From Uloborus plumipes (Eukaryota; Arthropoda; Arachnida; Araneae; Uloboridae), in the NCBI GenBank assembly GCA_038373865.1, contig JAXGGA010001052.1, positions 107,706-171,705 on the forward strand: a DNA stretch of 64,000 bases, written 5' to 3'. Positions 1 to 11,012 of the stretch are shown here, piece by piece; the stretch's first letter is position 1; each line of letters starts with the position of its first letter. Under the pieces are notes generated by a model that was given only the letters and a program-made list of their open reading frames with translations, had not been told where the DNA came from and searched no databases. The position numbers and the translations under genes are program-made.

Positions 1-6
1 TAAATA

Positions 7-10
<4 letters not shown>

Positions 11-38
<28 letters not shown>
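11..38. repeat. (CA)n microsatellite
   Basis: An uninterrupted CA dinucleotide tract lies at the very start of the window. It is simple-sequence DNA with no attached gene. Confidence 0.95.
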
Positions 39-1723
39 AGTGTTAATAACTACTACTTCTGTTTACCATAACTCTTAGGCAGGAGTTCAATGTATCTTCA
101 GTATCAGCAACAATACTGATAACATAAATCAATGTTAAATAAGTTTCAATATGCATTAAAAATGATAGAATACAATATCAGTAAGCTACAAACATCGAGA
201 AATAAAAAAAATATATTTCATCATTTTAATTTTAAATATAAGTAGAAACTTCGTTCAAAAGCTCAAAATGAATATGAAATTAGATATTAAATGACAAAAA
301 AACGCGTTTCAGAGGGGTTTTTTTTTTCATTTGAAAAACACATTTCTACAAATGCATGTTTGAAATCGATTGACGTTAACTTCCAATATACAAATTCATA
401 GGAAACGAAATCGTATTCTTTCCTACTTTAATCACCAGAAATTTGCATAATCAGATGCAGTCAATATTTATGTTTCCATTTAGCAGAAACTTCGAACTAA
501 ATATCCGCATAAACTTGTTTCAGCAATAGAAGAGCTTCATCGAAAATTTAAATTAAACTATTCATCATCTGTGTTCTTTACTGAGGAAAAATTTGAATAA
601 TTTATGAGCTATGCTAGTTACTTAAAACTAGAAATGCAACAGAAGGAAAAATTCATAATTAAAACATTCCACATTTACACGAAAACTAATAATAAATAGT
701 TATTCCGACTGCAGCCTTTAAGAGGGGAAAAAAACTCTACTACTTCTATATTATTACTAAACTGCACCGAACAACTCTGTACCTGGGAGGTATAGACCAC
801 TATGACTATATTTTTCAAAATCGGGATATAAGCACTATTGTACACATTTTTATGCACATTATTCAGATGTATAAAACAATATTGTTTTTATTATTATTTT
901 CAGCTTATAAGCATCTAAATGACCAATCTAGAAATACTAATCATCACGAATAAAAATCTTTAAATTCAATATAATCATTAAGTCTATTTTTATGCCTTAG
1001 TGCTATTTTCTTTCCAGGCACATAACTAAAAATCTTTTTACCTAATAAACAAACTACAGTATATTCAAATGGTCAAAAACATTCTTTACTTCAGAAGCAC
1101 GGAACTCAAAAAAAAAAAAAAAAATGTTTTTGAAAACTACAATACTATATTCTTACTGCATAATATATCAAAGAATTCGGCATTTATTTATGACAGCAGT
1201 GGGGATTGACGTCAGGGATGTTATTAACAATACTGACCTGAGAGATTATAGAATAAAATACGTGTGATATGAAATGAAATAACAATTGTGTATCTGTATT
1301 ACGTAAGATATTCGTCATCATATGCTTATAGTGGTAAGTTTGCTGGCCCCCCTTAGCTCTGAATGTGATCTCCGTCTTTTTTCAGAAAATTATTTCCCTT
1401 ATTGATTGTTTAGCAATATAGAATTAAAAAAAAATCATCTATAAGATAGGGATCCACAGATATCCACCAAAATAATTTTAAGCTGTTAGCTCTTAGAACA
1501 ACCCAACGATTAGTAATTAGAAAAGTTGGAAGAAAATAATTCTTGAAACAAACAGCCGAAGAAAAAAAATGGCAACAAGACGTTAAGAACAATAAAAAGA
1601 TGATACGATCCAAATCAATAAAATGAACTACAACTTGTTAAGAAGAATTTGCTTAGAGATCAATAAAGCCAAAAATATGTATCTTCGACAGAAGAGTGAG
1701 TGGATAAACGTGGTACTCCATAT
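39..1723. other. AT-rich non-coding DNA
   Basis: I see no gene, RNA or element end in this stretch. It is AT-rich, with short A runs (about 1110-1124) and only short chance reading frames on both strands. Confidence 0.6.
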
Positions 1724-1982
1724 CAAATTTCAGACAGAATAATGAAAACAAGTATACCTGGAACAATAAACCGAATTATCGGTGTAAGGTCACTGCCTAA
1801 AATGCATTGTATGCAGCAGGCGGCTCTATAGATTGTGTTCTACATTCCGAAACATTCTGAGTCGGGCAAATTTCAGACAGAATAATGAAAACAAGTATAC
1901 CTGGAACAATAAACCGAAACATCGGTGTAAGGTCACTGCCTAAAATGCATTATATGCAGAAGGTGGCTTTATAGATTGTGTG
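1724..1982 (+). repeat. Direct duplication, about 116 bp, period 143
   Basis: Two copies (1724-1839 and 1867-1982) share nearly the same sequence, both opening CAAATTTCAGACAGAATAAT and both ending in ATAGATTGTGT. They differ by a handful of substitutions and are separated by 27 unrelated bases. This is a local tandem duplication of an unidentified sequence. Confidence 0.85.
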
Positions 1983-2085
1983 ATAAATGGAGTGATAACT
2001 TAAAGGGAAAAAGCACCGTTTAGAGAAATATAAAACTATTATATTTAATTGAAAACATAAAAAACGTTCACTCATGCATCTCATA

Positions 2086-2545
2086 CGGTGAACTCTCACT
2101 TATGCGCCGGCCCAGGGGACCAACAGAAAAAGGCGCATAAGTGAGAAAGACGCATAAATTAAAAAGCCCATTTAGAAGTTTAAAACAAGGCATATAATTT
2201 ATAGTGACAGTATGAATAAGAATGTTTCTGAACAAAATAGGTTGATATCAAATGACTGTTAGATAATTATTGTAACTAAACGTAACTAATATGGCATAAC
2301 GGGGAAAAATATAGCATTCCTAAATCTCAATCAATTTATATTCAATCAATTTATATTCAAAAATAAAAAAAAAATGCCCATGGTAAGAAAAAAATCGGCG
2401 CATAAGTGAAATATTAAACTTTAGAGCGACGCATAAACGAATGAAATTATCATTATTTTACTATGAATGAGCCGGGACCAATGAAAATCGTCGTATAAGT
2501 GAAAAAGGCGCATAAGTGAAGCGGTGCATAAGTGAGAGTTCACTG
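2086..2545 (+). mobile_element. MITE, pogo/Tigger-like ends (copy 1)
   Basis: A 460-bp non-autonomous element is flanked by TA on both sides (2084-2085 and 2546-2547). Its ends are inverted repeats: the left starts CGGTGAACTCTCACTTATGC and the right reads GCATAAGTGAGAGTTCACTG. The motif GCGCATAAGTGA recurs inside near both ends. TA target duplication and CAGTGAA-type ends resemble the pogo/Tigger branch of Tc1/mariner; this family assignment is inference. There is no transposase. A second copy in opposite orientation lies at 45361-45916. Confidence 0.8.
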
Positions 2546-2547
2546 TA

Positions 2548-3918
2548 TTTGTAAATTTCACATGCTTTAATAGCGTTTTGCATCGATTTTTCATACGGCA
2601 TATTACTTCAAAACTATGGGTCGTCTTACCTAAAAATTAGGGTAAGTATGCATAAAATAAAACGGGGTAAAAGTTCATATTTGAAAAAAAAAAAAAAAAA
2701 CACGCTAAACTGTTTGTTATAAAATAAAGTCAAAAAAAAAAAAAAAAGCAGCGTATTCCCACCAATCTACTCTGTATTTGGAAAGAAAGGTGTCGATAAT
2801 ATGTTTTAGGAATATGATTGAAAGGAAATACGTTAAAAAACTTCACATCTAACCTTCACAAAACATCTTTTCCCCCGAATCCACATCCATCTTTCAAAAT
2901 AAATTACACATCCAAACTCTGAGTACTTGAAACGTAATAGCATGGGATTTTTTTCATAATATACAAATACCCACATGGTCCAATAAATAAAAATGAGCGT
3001 GTGAACCTAGTGTCATATCTTGAGGAAATGAAGGATTTTCGGCTCACATGAAATTCATCGATGCGTGCTAAAATTGTGATGGATTCTCCGCTTGGGCAAG
3101 CATCTCGAAAATAGGATCAATTTCCAAACATACCGCAGGTGAGAAATCGAAATGTATTGAGGGAAATAGAATGATGCTAGGTGAAAGATTTTTACCTTCC
3201 ATTTGTATTATTAGTATTTTTATTTATTTATTTTCGTATATGTGTAAGAATGTTGAACTTCATAATTGTGAATGTATTTATGTGCGGTTTTAAAGGGAGA
3301 AATATGAACATTTGAAAACAATGGAAATGTAAACGTTTAGTTTTGAAGTGCATTTTAATTTCTAATTTTTATCAACATTCATAAATGTAATAAAAGGCAA
3401 GAGCTATAATAATAAAAAAAAAAAAAAACTAGTTATAGAAAATGTGCCATACTTTTTACAATTAAATACATCCCCCCTATTGCAATGAGTTACAGTTCGT
3501 TATTAATATCTTCGTTTAAACACTTTGAATTCATACAGTTGCTAACTTTATCATTTCACAATCAATGCAATTTTACTTTCATCATGAAGTTAATAACAGG
3601 CACATGTTTGGAGACTCGCCAAATGCAAAGTGTTGATAATCTTTGATTTCATATCATCTTTAACTACATTTAAATTGAGTCATTTTACTAATTACACATA
3701 TTGAAGGTTTAAAATATGGAGTTTTAACTAGCCTTTATTTTTATAAATTGTTGTTCTATACACTGTCAAAGCTATAATGAACTTTTCAAAAATTACATCA
3801 TTTTAAACGTTTTTTTTTTTTTTTTCATTCACTAAGATCAGGTCAATGAAAACATTGTTCAAATTGCCAGAGCTCGGGTAATAGTATACTGAATGATGAT
3901 TTTTAAAGCTCTATTAAT
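2548..3918. other. AT-rich non-coding DNA
   Basis: Nothing recognisable apart from A-homopolymers near 2684-2700 and 2733-2746, and a T run near 3810-3825. No long reading frame. Confidence 0.6.
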
Positions 3919-3930
3919 AATACGTAATTT

Positions 3931-4289
3931 GGCCTTCCACGCCGAGGACCCGGGTTCTGACCTATGATGGCCCGTCGGTGGATTTTGATCACGCAGAAAA
4001 TTCTCATCGCCCAAATCGTATGATTATGCGGCATGTAAAATATCCCTTGCGGTATTCGTTTGGCTTGTAATATCCTTCGGCCAAATTAAACTCCTAGTAT
4101 AGTTTCGCATCGAAGAGAGCCCAGGTGCCTCCATCTGGTGGTAACTGGGCGTCAAAATTATCTGTGCCAACGCATCACGGCGCCTTAATAGTGGCACATG
4201 TAAAGACTGGATACTTTATCGGGGGGATCGCACTAAGTCTGCAAAAGGCGTATAATCGCTTGCACAGCCCCCATTGAAAAGAGAAAAAA
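3931..4289 (+). mobile_element. SINE-like retroposon, 5'-truncated tRNA head
   Basis: A roughly 360-bp, GC-richer block is bounded by a 12-bp direct repeat AATACGTAATTT (3919-3930 and 4290-4301), a classic retroposition target duplication. It begins in what looks like the second half of a tRNA-derived head (a B-box-like GGGTTCTGACC near 3950) and ends in an A-rich tail (4277-4290). The A-box half is missing, so the copy appears 5'-truncated. It has no coding capacity, and mobilisation by a LINE reverse transcriptase is inferred from the structure. Confidence 0.8.
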
Positions 4290-4301
4290 AATACGTAATT
4301 T

Positions 4302-6031
4302 TGATCTTTGCTAGTTTCTCAAACTATGCTAAATGTTCAGTTAATTAGCTTCCACTTAATAATGTAATACGATAAAATGTCTTTCCATTATATTATTTTG
4401 ACTCCAAACACTACTTTTACTTATTTTTACACACATTAACATCGTTTTTTTAGTAATTTTTAGATAGTTTTCGAAATTCAAAATTTAGTTTTGAATTTCG
4501 GCAACATTTTATAATTTTAAAGAATGTTTATGGCATTAAAATGCATACAACTTTATAAACACTCTCCTTCATTTTTATTAACCCTAAAACATGGTGACTA
4601 AAAGCTCCATGCAACTTCCTTAATTTCATTTTTTTCCAGCAAATAATTACCGTTTCTTTTTATTGGCTTTTAAAAACGCTATTTTTATGCGAAAGTTTTC
4701 CTATTTCACAACGTAATTTTCTTACAGAGTGAGCTTTCGAATTTTTGAAAAGTTAAATTCAATAACCAAAGCAATGCTCTAGAAATCTCGTAAATGTAAA
4801 GTAATTACGGAACTTCATCTCGCAAGAGAAAAAGAAGCTTTTAAAAACTTTTGCAGAATTAGAAACTGAATTAGTGTTGCATTTTCCCTGCTTTACTTGA
4901 TTTTTCAGATTCTTCTTTTGAAAAGTAAATTTAGTTAAATCTTCAATACACGCTGTCTTTCTAAAAAAAAAAAAAAAGATTTTGTGACGGAACTTGATTT
5001 CCATTTTTGGAGTAGGAATTTTTTGTCGTTTGAAAAAATACTTCAAGAAAATTTTCAAGCTCATTTCATTTTTCATTCACTCATTTTTCTACGAAAAAAC
5101 CTAGACAATTTTCGGTTCGATACTGAAAATTAATCAATTTACTTATGTATTCTCCAATCATTTCGTTACCTAATTCTCACACTGCAGACATACTGATCAC
5201 ATTAATGAAAAGCACGAAAATAACTCTACAATTCAACTGTCATTTTCTTTGTTTATCCAAAACTAAAGTATATTATATGTCCTATAATATACTATTTGAT
5301 TTTAATTAATTTACTTATCATCTAGTTCATTAGAATTTGCAGTTAGATTTATGTTTAAAATTGATTTTTACCACAGCTTTTCGTATTATTTAAGCGGTCT
5401 TGAAGAAATAAACTCGGCTACATTTTAACATTTAGCGTGTTGGTACCAATCATTATTAAAATAAACGCATATTTTATATTACCAGTAAATATCTATAATC
5501 ACCCCAGTTAAAACACATTAACTACAAAGTTATATAATCTATATTTTTCATCTATGTCACTAAATTATTGACGCATATTAAGTTAACATAATTTATAACT
5601 ACTTGGTATACTTTTTTAAGTATACCAAGTAGTTATAAATTATGAAGAATGAAGAAAGAAATCAAGAAAGTGGGCTGTTTCATTTGAAATAAAGCATACG
5701 AATTATTAAAGATAAATAAGAATTTTAAAATCACTAGAAGTGTCATTGCTCCTGGGACCATAATATTTTTGAGGATTCTTACAAATGTTTTAAATTTATG
5801 TAATATCAAATGACTGTGAATTTATTCGAAAACGAACCTTTTTCAATGATCAAAAACATATTTTCTACAACTAGGAGATGAAGATAATAGTTCGCAAAAC
5901 TTACTGAAGAAATACTTTTACCTATGTTAAACAATTTAGTTTAAATAAATTAAATGTATATTACAAGAAAAAATGTAATTGTAACTTAAAAAAATGCTTA
6001 CATTTATTTATTATCTCACTTTTCTTTATTC
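4302..6031. other. AT-rich non-coding DNA
   Basis: No gene is supported. Short minus-strand reading frames here are low-complexity, rich in K/F from A/T runs. The only notable object is the hairpin at 5587-5644. Confidence 0.6.
5587..5644. repeat. Perfect hairpin, 27-bp arms, 4-nt loop
   Basis: The left arm begins CATAATTTATAACTACTTGG and the right arm is its exact reverse complement, with a TTTT loop. The arms are AT-rich and fully paired. A microRNA precursor usually has mismatches and a larger loop, so a template-switch or foldback origin is more likely; function is unknown. Confidence 0.9.
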
Positions 6032-6431
6032 ATCGCTGTGGTGGGTACATGACTTAAATAAATCTCAAAGAACAACCTACAAAAATCGCTAAGTGTTGCG
6101 CTTCTCCCTCACCCCAATTTGACGAAGAAAACGATAAATGGAATCGCCTGAGTCGACTGCGATGCAAAGAAAATAACAATCCTGTTGCTACAGCAGACCG
6201 AGAACAGGAAGTCGTTGACGCACCCCCAATTTATGACGGCAGAGGAATGCAAGCTCCTCCCACGCGAGAAACATCTGTGGAAGAAAACAGTCACGGTTGC
6301 AATGAAAAGCCAACATGATCGAAAGAAGGAATCAAAAAAGGAGTTTAAAAGAAGCTGAAAAGCGGCAATTGTGCACCTGGCAATGGGGGTGAGGGAGAGA
6401 AATGAAGTGAAGAAGAACCACACACGAAAGT

Positions 6432-6440
6432 GTATAAAAA
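6432..6440 (+). promoter_or_regulatory. E1 LTR TATA box
   Basis: GTATAAAAA sits in the 5' LTR about 395 bp from its start, with the same motif at 14671-14680 in the 3' LTR. It is about 230 bp upstream of the AATAAA signal, which fits a Pol II promoter at the U3/R boundary. Confidence 0.65.
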
Positions 6441-6667
6441 GTTTCGGCAACAGAGTTTGGGAGATTTTTTCGAATTCTGTCCAGGATTTTTGTGGATATT
6501 GGGGCCGGTTTTGAGCGTCTCTGATTGTTAGAATTTGAGCGCCAATTCCGGTACTTGATAATCCTAAAACAACTCTGATAGGTGTGCCTATAGATTCCCA
6601 GAGATGTATATGTTTTTAGTGAGGATGAAAAAGACAAAGCTTGTAACTTGTAATATATAGACGACGG

Positions 6668-6673
6668 AATAAA
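6668..6673 (+). terminator. E1 LTR polyadenylation signal (5' copy)
   Basis: AATAAA lies downstream of the TATA box and is followed by a GT/T-rich stretch (6690-6712). The equivalent functional signal in the 3' LTR is at 14907-14912. Confidence 0.6.
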
Positions 6674-7324
6674 CTTGTTCAACCCCACTGGGTGAGTTTG
6701 TTTTTTTTTTAAAGATGTATTGCATTTTCTGAACGCCGCGCTTTTGGGCATTTCACTCCAATGCAATGTACTGTTGTTTTTTTTTTTGTGTCGTGTTTAA
6801 TTGCGGAATGCCAAGTGAGCAATTTTTACTTTTTGATGAATTAACTTTATAATTTGTTTTAATCTAGTCTTGTAATAATGATTTGTGGATTTTTTTTAAG
6901 CACTAACGATCACGCGGCCTAATGTATTCATTTTTCAAAATTTAATGTTCTTTGCTCACTGCATTCCAGATGAGGTTGTTTCTTTAGGAATTGGAGCAAT
7001 GCTCGAAGCGAGTTTTTTTCTTTTTCAGCAGAATATTTATCTTTTTCTTACAGCAGAAATAAAGCATATCTGAAATTTTGGGAATATCAGTTTTTAACTA
7101 TTTTTTAAATTATTTTATGAGGTAAAGTATTGAAGATTTTAGGATGATAATTTCTATTAATTTGTTAAAATCAATTCTTTGTGGAAATTAACTTCTTTTG
7201 GAGAGAAACTCCTTTTTTTTGTGTAACATGTTTGGTAGGGTGTTTTTTGCCATGAAAAATCAGTTGAACAATCTAGCTAAACTAAGAAACTTTAATTAAC
7301 TTTTTAGCCACACTACACCACAGT

Positions 7325-7338
7325 TGGTGCATCGGACC
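7325..7338 (+). other. E1 candidate primer-binding site
   Basis: TGGTGCATCGGACC begins two bases after the end of the 5' LTR, where a tRNA primer should anneal, and starts with the TGG that pairs with a tRNA CCA end. I cannot match the following bases to a particular tRNA, so the assignment rests on position. Confidence 0.4.
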
Positions 7339-7613
7339 AAGCGTTCAGAAATGCAACATTTTAATTCATGGTGCAACATAAGTATAGAATTGTATAATTA
7401 AATAATGTTGAAATATTTTTGTAACACCATATGATGATTTTTTTCAAATGATAAATAGATTTTTGCACCTGAATTAAAATGAGGGTTTTTTTGTTTTTAA
7501 CTGCATTTTGGTGTAATTTCATTATTCAGCCTATTGGTATTTATTTTGTGATTTTATTTATGTTAAAATGGCTCCTCGTAAACAAAATAAACAATCGAGG
7601 GAGAGGGAATTAA

Positions 7614-8693
7614 ATGACCTCATTATCTATTTCTACAATGGTAAACAATGAAGATAATGAAATTAGAAAACAAAGTTCTTCAAAATCATTCCAATTTACC
7701 ATACAAAATTTTACTGGAGAACTAGACAATGTAGACTGGTTTATTAGTCAGGTAACAGAATTAAGTAGACTTAATGGATGGAGTGATGAAGTCACCCTTT
7801 GCTTTTTAAAAAGTAAATTAGGAGGTATAGCTCAGAAGTACTATGCGAGCTCACCATCTTGCGCTAACATTAAGACTTTTGCCGAGGCATGTGACAAATT
7901 GAGGAATTATTTCAAATGTCAGGAAAGTGCAGCGAGTAATTTGTTGGCTTTTCAATCTATTAAATTGCTTGATGGAGAAACAATTCAAAATTTGGCATAC
8001 AGATTGGAGGTCATGGCACATAAAGTGTACCCCTTCATCACAGATAGCAAAGCCTTGTCACAGATTAAGTCAATTCAATTTTTGGCTGCGCTACCCATTA
8101 CTTTAAAAGAAAAGGTTATAGGCGAGCCGACTGACAATTTTGAAGCATTGGTTCAAAAGACCCAACATGTTGCAACTCTGCAACAAGCTCTTTTTCAAGC
8201 TAATGTTATGACTTGTGCTGCGGTGTATCAACCTCCCCAGAAGGATGAGGTGCACGAATTAAGAAAACAGGTAGAAAACCTGTCTTTAGTTGTAAAAGCA
8301 CAAGCGACTGCATGTGGGCTTTGTAAACAACCCCATGCACTGAAAGAATGTGACCTTTTTAAGGCTATGCTCCCTAACGGTGACCAAAATATGGTACACC
8401 AGAACGTAAGACCTAATAGTCCACAAGGTTTTAACCAGGAGAATAGGCAACATTTTAGGGGCAATTAGCCTTTTTGTACTTTTTGTGGTCGAAATAACCA
8501 CTTTATGTCAACCTGTAGCATATATTTGGCACAAAATAGAGGGCAATCGGTGCCTCAGGGTTTTTTAAGAAATGAACACGGTACAACTCAGGATCAACAG
8601 TTTCAATCAAATACTGCGAATACAAATAGACCATTTAGAGGCAGAGGATCTTTTCAACCCGAGAATTTAAACTCCAACAGAGGCAGATTTTAG
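7614..8693 (+). pseudogene. gag: E1 gag: capsid/nucleocapsid polyprotein with an internal TAG
   Basis: Gag would form the particle that packages element RNA. The frame runs about 359 codons from the ATG at 7614, interrupted by one in-frame TAG at 8466-8468. Residues 1-230 form a retrotransposon capsid-like helical region. A first zinc knuckle, a C-x2-C-x3-H-x4-C variant, is at residues 234-246, before the stop. A second, standard C-x2-C-x4-H-x4-C knuckle follows just after it (codons 288-301), then an Arg/Asn/Gln-rich RNA-binding tail. Continuity across the TAG indicates a nonsense mutation or, less likely, readthrough. An ATG at 7568 opens a short basic peptide in another frame that closes after about 27 codons, so the true N-terminus may lie upstream with a frameshift. 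pol overlaps the 3' end in the -1 frame. Confidence 0.88.
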
Positions 8694-10030
8694 GTGACAG
8701 TTCTGTCTCTTTGGGAAATGATGGGTCACCACCAGAAATACATACTGGCAGTATTAGTTATGGTAATAGAAGTACTCATTGCATAAGTAATAGTGATATT
8801 AAAAATGAAAGTTGGAATAAGAATATGAAAGAAAGTAATAAAGATGAGAATAAATGTTTTGGAATAGGGGAAAACAAGGGAAACTTGAGTAAAAATGCTG
8901 GGATGAGTACTGTACAATTTGATACAAACTGTCCCCCAAACAAATTGGTAAATGTGTTAAATTCTGGTCCTTTGCCAATTATTCCTGTGTTGTTTAATAG
9001 GGTGTCATGTGAATTTTTGCTCGATTCAGGGTCCTCGGTGTCCTTGATAACTAAACATGTTTTTGAAATGATTAAAGAACATTCAAAAGTGAGATATTTA
9101 TCAAGAACAGTACAGATTCCTACAGTTAATTCGCAATTGTCGTTCTCAGCGTGTGTAGAAATGTCATTTAAAATTCATAAAGTCTTTCACAGACATGTGT
9201 TCTATATTGCTGATTTTAAAAATGACCAGTATGATGGTATTTTGGGATTTGATTTCTTAAAAAAGTATAATGTCATTTTGGATTCTAAAAAGAATATTGT
9301 AAAATTTGAGAATTTTTACTTGCCTTTAAATTTTTCCAGCCAAAATGAAGTAAATAGCTTGTCGAAGGAAAGTAATGAAGTGGTCTTAGCGCGAAAAGTG
9401 ATTGTACCACCTGGGGAATCAGTCCAAATTCTGCTAAATTGTAAAGGTAACATTTCTGATAATTTAGTTTCTTTTACACCTACTGTTCATGAATATAACA
9501 TTGAGTTACACCACTCTCTGCATAACATACAAAATAATCAGTTTTCTACTTTTGTCACAAATTTAAGCAATAAGACTATTCACATTAACAAGAACCGAAT
9601 AATGGGGAAAATTGATACAGATATTGAATTAGTGCATAATTATGATAAAGCGGGGAATAAGGGAGTTAACGAGGAAATTTGTAATGTTATTACTGCTTCG
9701 GATGAAATTATTGCTCTTAGGAAAGCTGAATTGTCTCCATCTGATTTTCAACTTGATCATTTGTTACCTGAACAAAAACAAATTTTCCTTGACCTATTAA
9801 TGAATAAATTTCAAGCTTTTTCAAAATCAGTTAAAACCCTTGGCCATTGCGACAGAGTGGTTCCACAGATTACTCTTAAAAATTCAAGTCCTCTGAAAAC
9901 CCTTCCTTTTCCTGTCCCTCAGGCACTTCAACAAGAACTCAAAGATCATATTAATGAGTTATTAGAAGCTCAAATTATCGAACGTGCAAATTCGCATTGG
10001 AGTGCTCCACTTCTACTTGTTAAAAAAAAA
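8639..10030 (+). pseudogene. pol: E1 pol part 1: aspartic protease and N-terminal reverse transcriptase
   Basis: This segment is in the -1 frame relative to gag, with which it overlaps by 55 nt. After an Asn/Gly-rich linker comes a retropepsin-like protease: the catalytic motif LLDSGSSVSLI (Asp codon at 9023-9025) and the flap-side motif ILGFDFL about 70 residues later. The protease would cut Gag-Pol. The N-terminal part of the reverse transcriptase follows, ending at a conserved SHWSAPLLLVKKK block. The frame is lost in a run of nine A (10022-10030), after which reverse transcriptase continues in another frame. Read without the shift, the frame ends at 10093. The A run suggests a replication-slippage indel. 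Confidence 0.9.
8666..8714 (+). promoter_or_regulatory. E1 gag-pol -1 ribosomal frameshift signal
   Basis: In the gag frame the codons TTA AAC are preceded by T, giving the canonical slippery heptamer T TTA AAC (8666-8672). Slipping back one base enters the pol frame, open from 8639, 19 nt before the gag stop at 8691-8693. Directly downstream, 8674-8687 (CCAACAGAGGCAGA) can pair with 8702-8714 (TCTGTCTCTTTGG) in a 13-bp stem with one bulged C and a 14-nt loop. This is the architecture known from retroviral and coronaviral frameshift sites. The motif and frame change are seen; activity is inferred. Confidence 0.8.
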
Positions 10031-10562
10031 TGGACCCCTCGGATCCCTCGGCAAAACCTAAATATAGAATGGCACTGGATCTCAGATTATTGAACTCGGC
10101 AATACAGAATTCAGCATACCCACTCCCCCGAATTTCCACACTAATCAACAGCATTTCAGCTTATAAATATTATTGTGTGTTAGATCTGAAGAATGCTTTT
10201 TGGCAAATTGCCCTCCCTGAACACTTGCAAGATTACACTACTTTTGTTACCCCATTTGGCTCATTCAGATCAAAGAGGATGGTTTTTGGGCTAAAGACAA
10301 GTGCTTCCACATTTCAGGAACTCTCTGATTCCCTGTGTCAGGAGTTACAATGTAAAAACATTACTGGTATTTTTTGCTATATGGATGATTACATTGTCTG
10401 CGGAAATTCATTTGATCAGGTTCTTGAGAGAGTTACGGCATTGTTAGATGTGTTAATTGCTCACAACATTACCCTGTCTCCATCCAAATGTGTTTTCTTT
10501 AAAGATGTGATAGATTACTTGGGATTTAATATATCTCATAATTCCATTAAGCCCATATATCC
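10030..10562 (+). pseudogene. pol: E1 pol part 2: reverse transcriptase palm/fingers
   Basis: This segment holds the reverse transcriptase core: MALDLRLLN, then VLDLKNAFWQIAL (first catalytic Asp in the LDLK block), TPFGSFRSKRMVFGL, and the catalytic YMDD box at 10378-10389. The enzyme would copy element RNA into DNA inside the particle. The catalytic residues look intact. Coherent sequence stops near NSIKPI (about 10550), and a small indel between there and 10563 moves the reading to a third frame. Left uncorrected, the frame runs on to 10674 with nonsense content. Confidence 0.9.
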
Positions 10563-11012
10563 AATATTTCTAAGATTACTGCATTCCAACCCCCTACTAC
10601 TGTTAAACAAGTCAGGAAATTCTTGGGATTGTGTGGATTTTATGGATCTCTTATTCCTGAGTATGCTAAATTAACCGATTGTCTCACTGACTTAACGAGA
10701 AAGAATTCAAAATTTAATTGGAATGTCAAACATCAATTTGCCTTTGAAAAGTTACAACAGATTTTCTTTTCACAACCCTTTGTCAAGTTACCTGATTGGA
10801 ATAAGGATTTCTTTTTGCAAACCGATGCAAGTTACTCTTGGATTTGTGCGGTTCTGTTACAAGAGTATGAGGATGGGTATCACGCAGTTTCATATTACAG
10901 TAAAGGGTTACATAAAGCTGAGAAAAATTACCCGCCTATAAAACTTGAATTGTATGCTATTTACAAGGGAATGATGGCATTTAAGGACTACATTTTTCAC
11001 AGAAAAGTTTGA
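10563..11012 (+). pseudogene. pol: E1 pol part 3: RT thumb/connection and RNase H
   Basis: This segment resumes the conserved RT thumb motif VRKFLGLCGFYGSLIPEYAK and continues through the connection to an RNase H domain with the LQTDAS motif (catalytic Asp codon 10824-10826) and KLELYAIYKG. RNase H would remove the RNA template during reverse transcription. An in-frame TGA at 11010-11012 truncates it just before the conserved DSKPL block, which continues in the same frame afterwards, so this is a point nonsense change and not a domain end. Confidence 0.88.

Larger units (their letters stand above)
6037..7322 (+). repeat. E1 5' LTR
   Basis: This 1286-bp repeat matches 14276-15551 along its whole length. 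It holds a TATA box and a polyadenylation signal in the order expected for U3-R-U5. Relative to the 3' LTR it retains about 9 extra bases near 6750 and a longer T run near 6780. An antisense reading frame of 113 codons present in both LTRs is a by-product of the duplication. Confidence 0.96.

Noticed and set aside
5587..5644. microRNA precursor
   Set aside because: The arms pair perfectly with a 4-nt loop, unlike typical animal precursors; there is no expression evidence.
6109..6766. Antisense frames of 113 and 144 codons in the E1 5' LTR, repeated in the 3' LTR
   Set aside because: They occur twice only because the LTR is duplicated. They run against the element's transcription and contain no recognisable domain.
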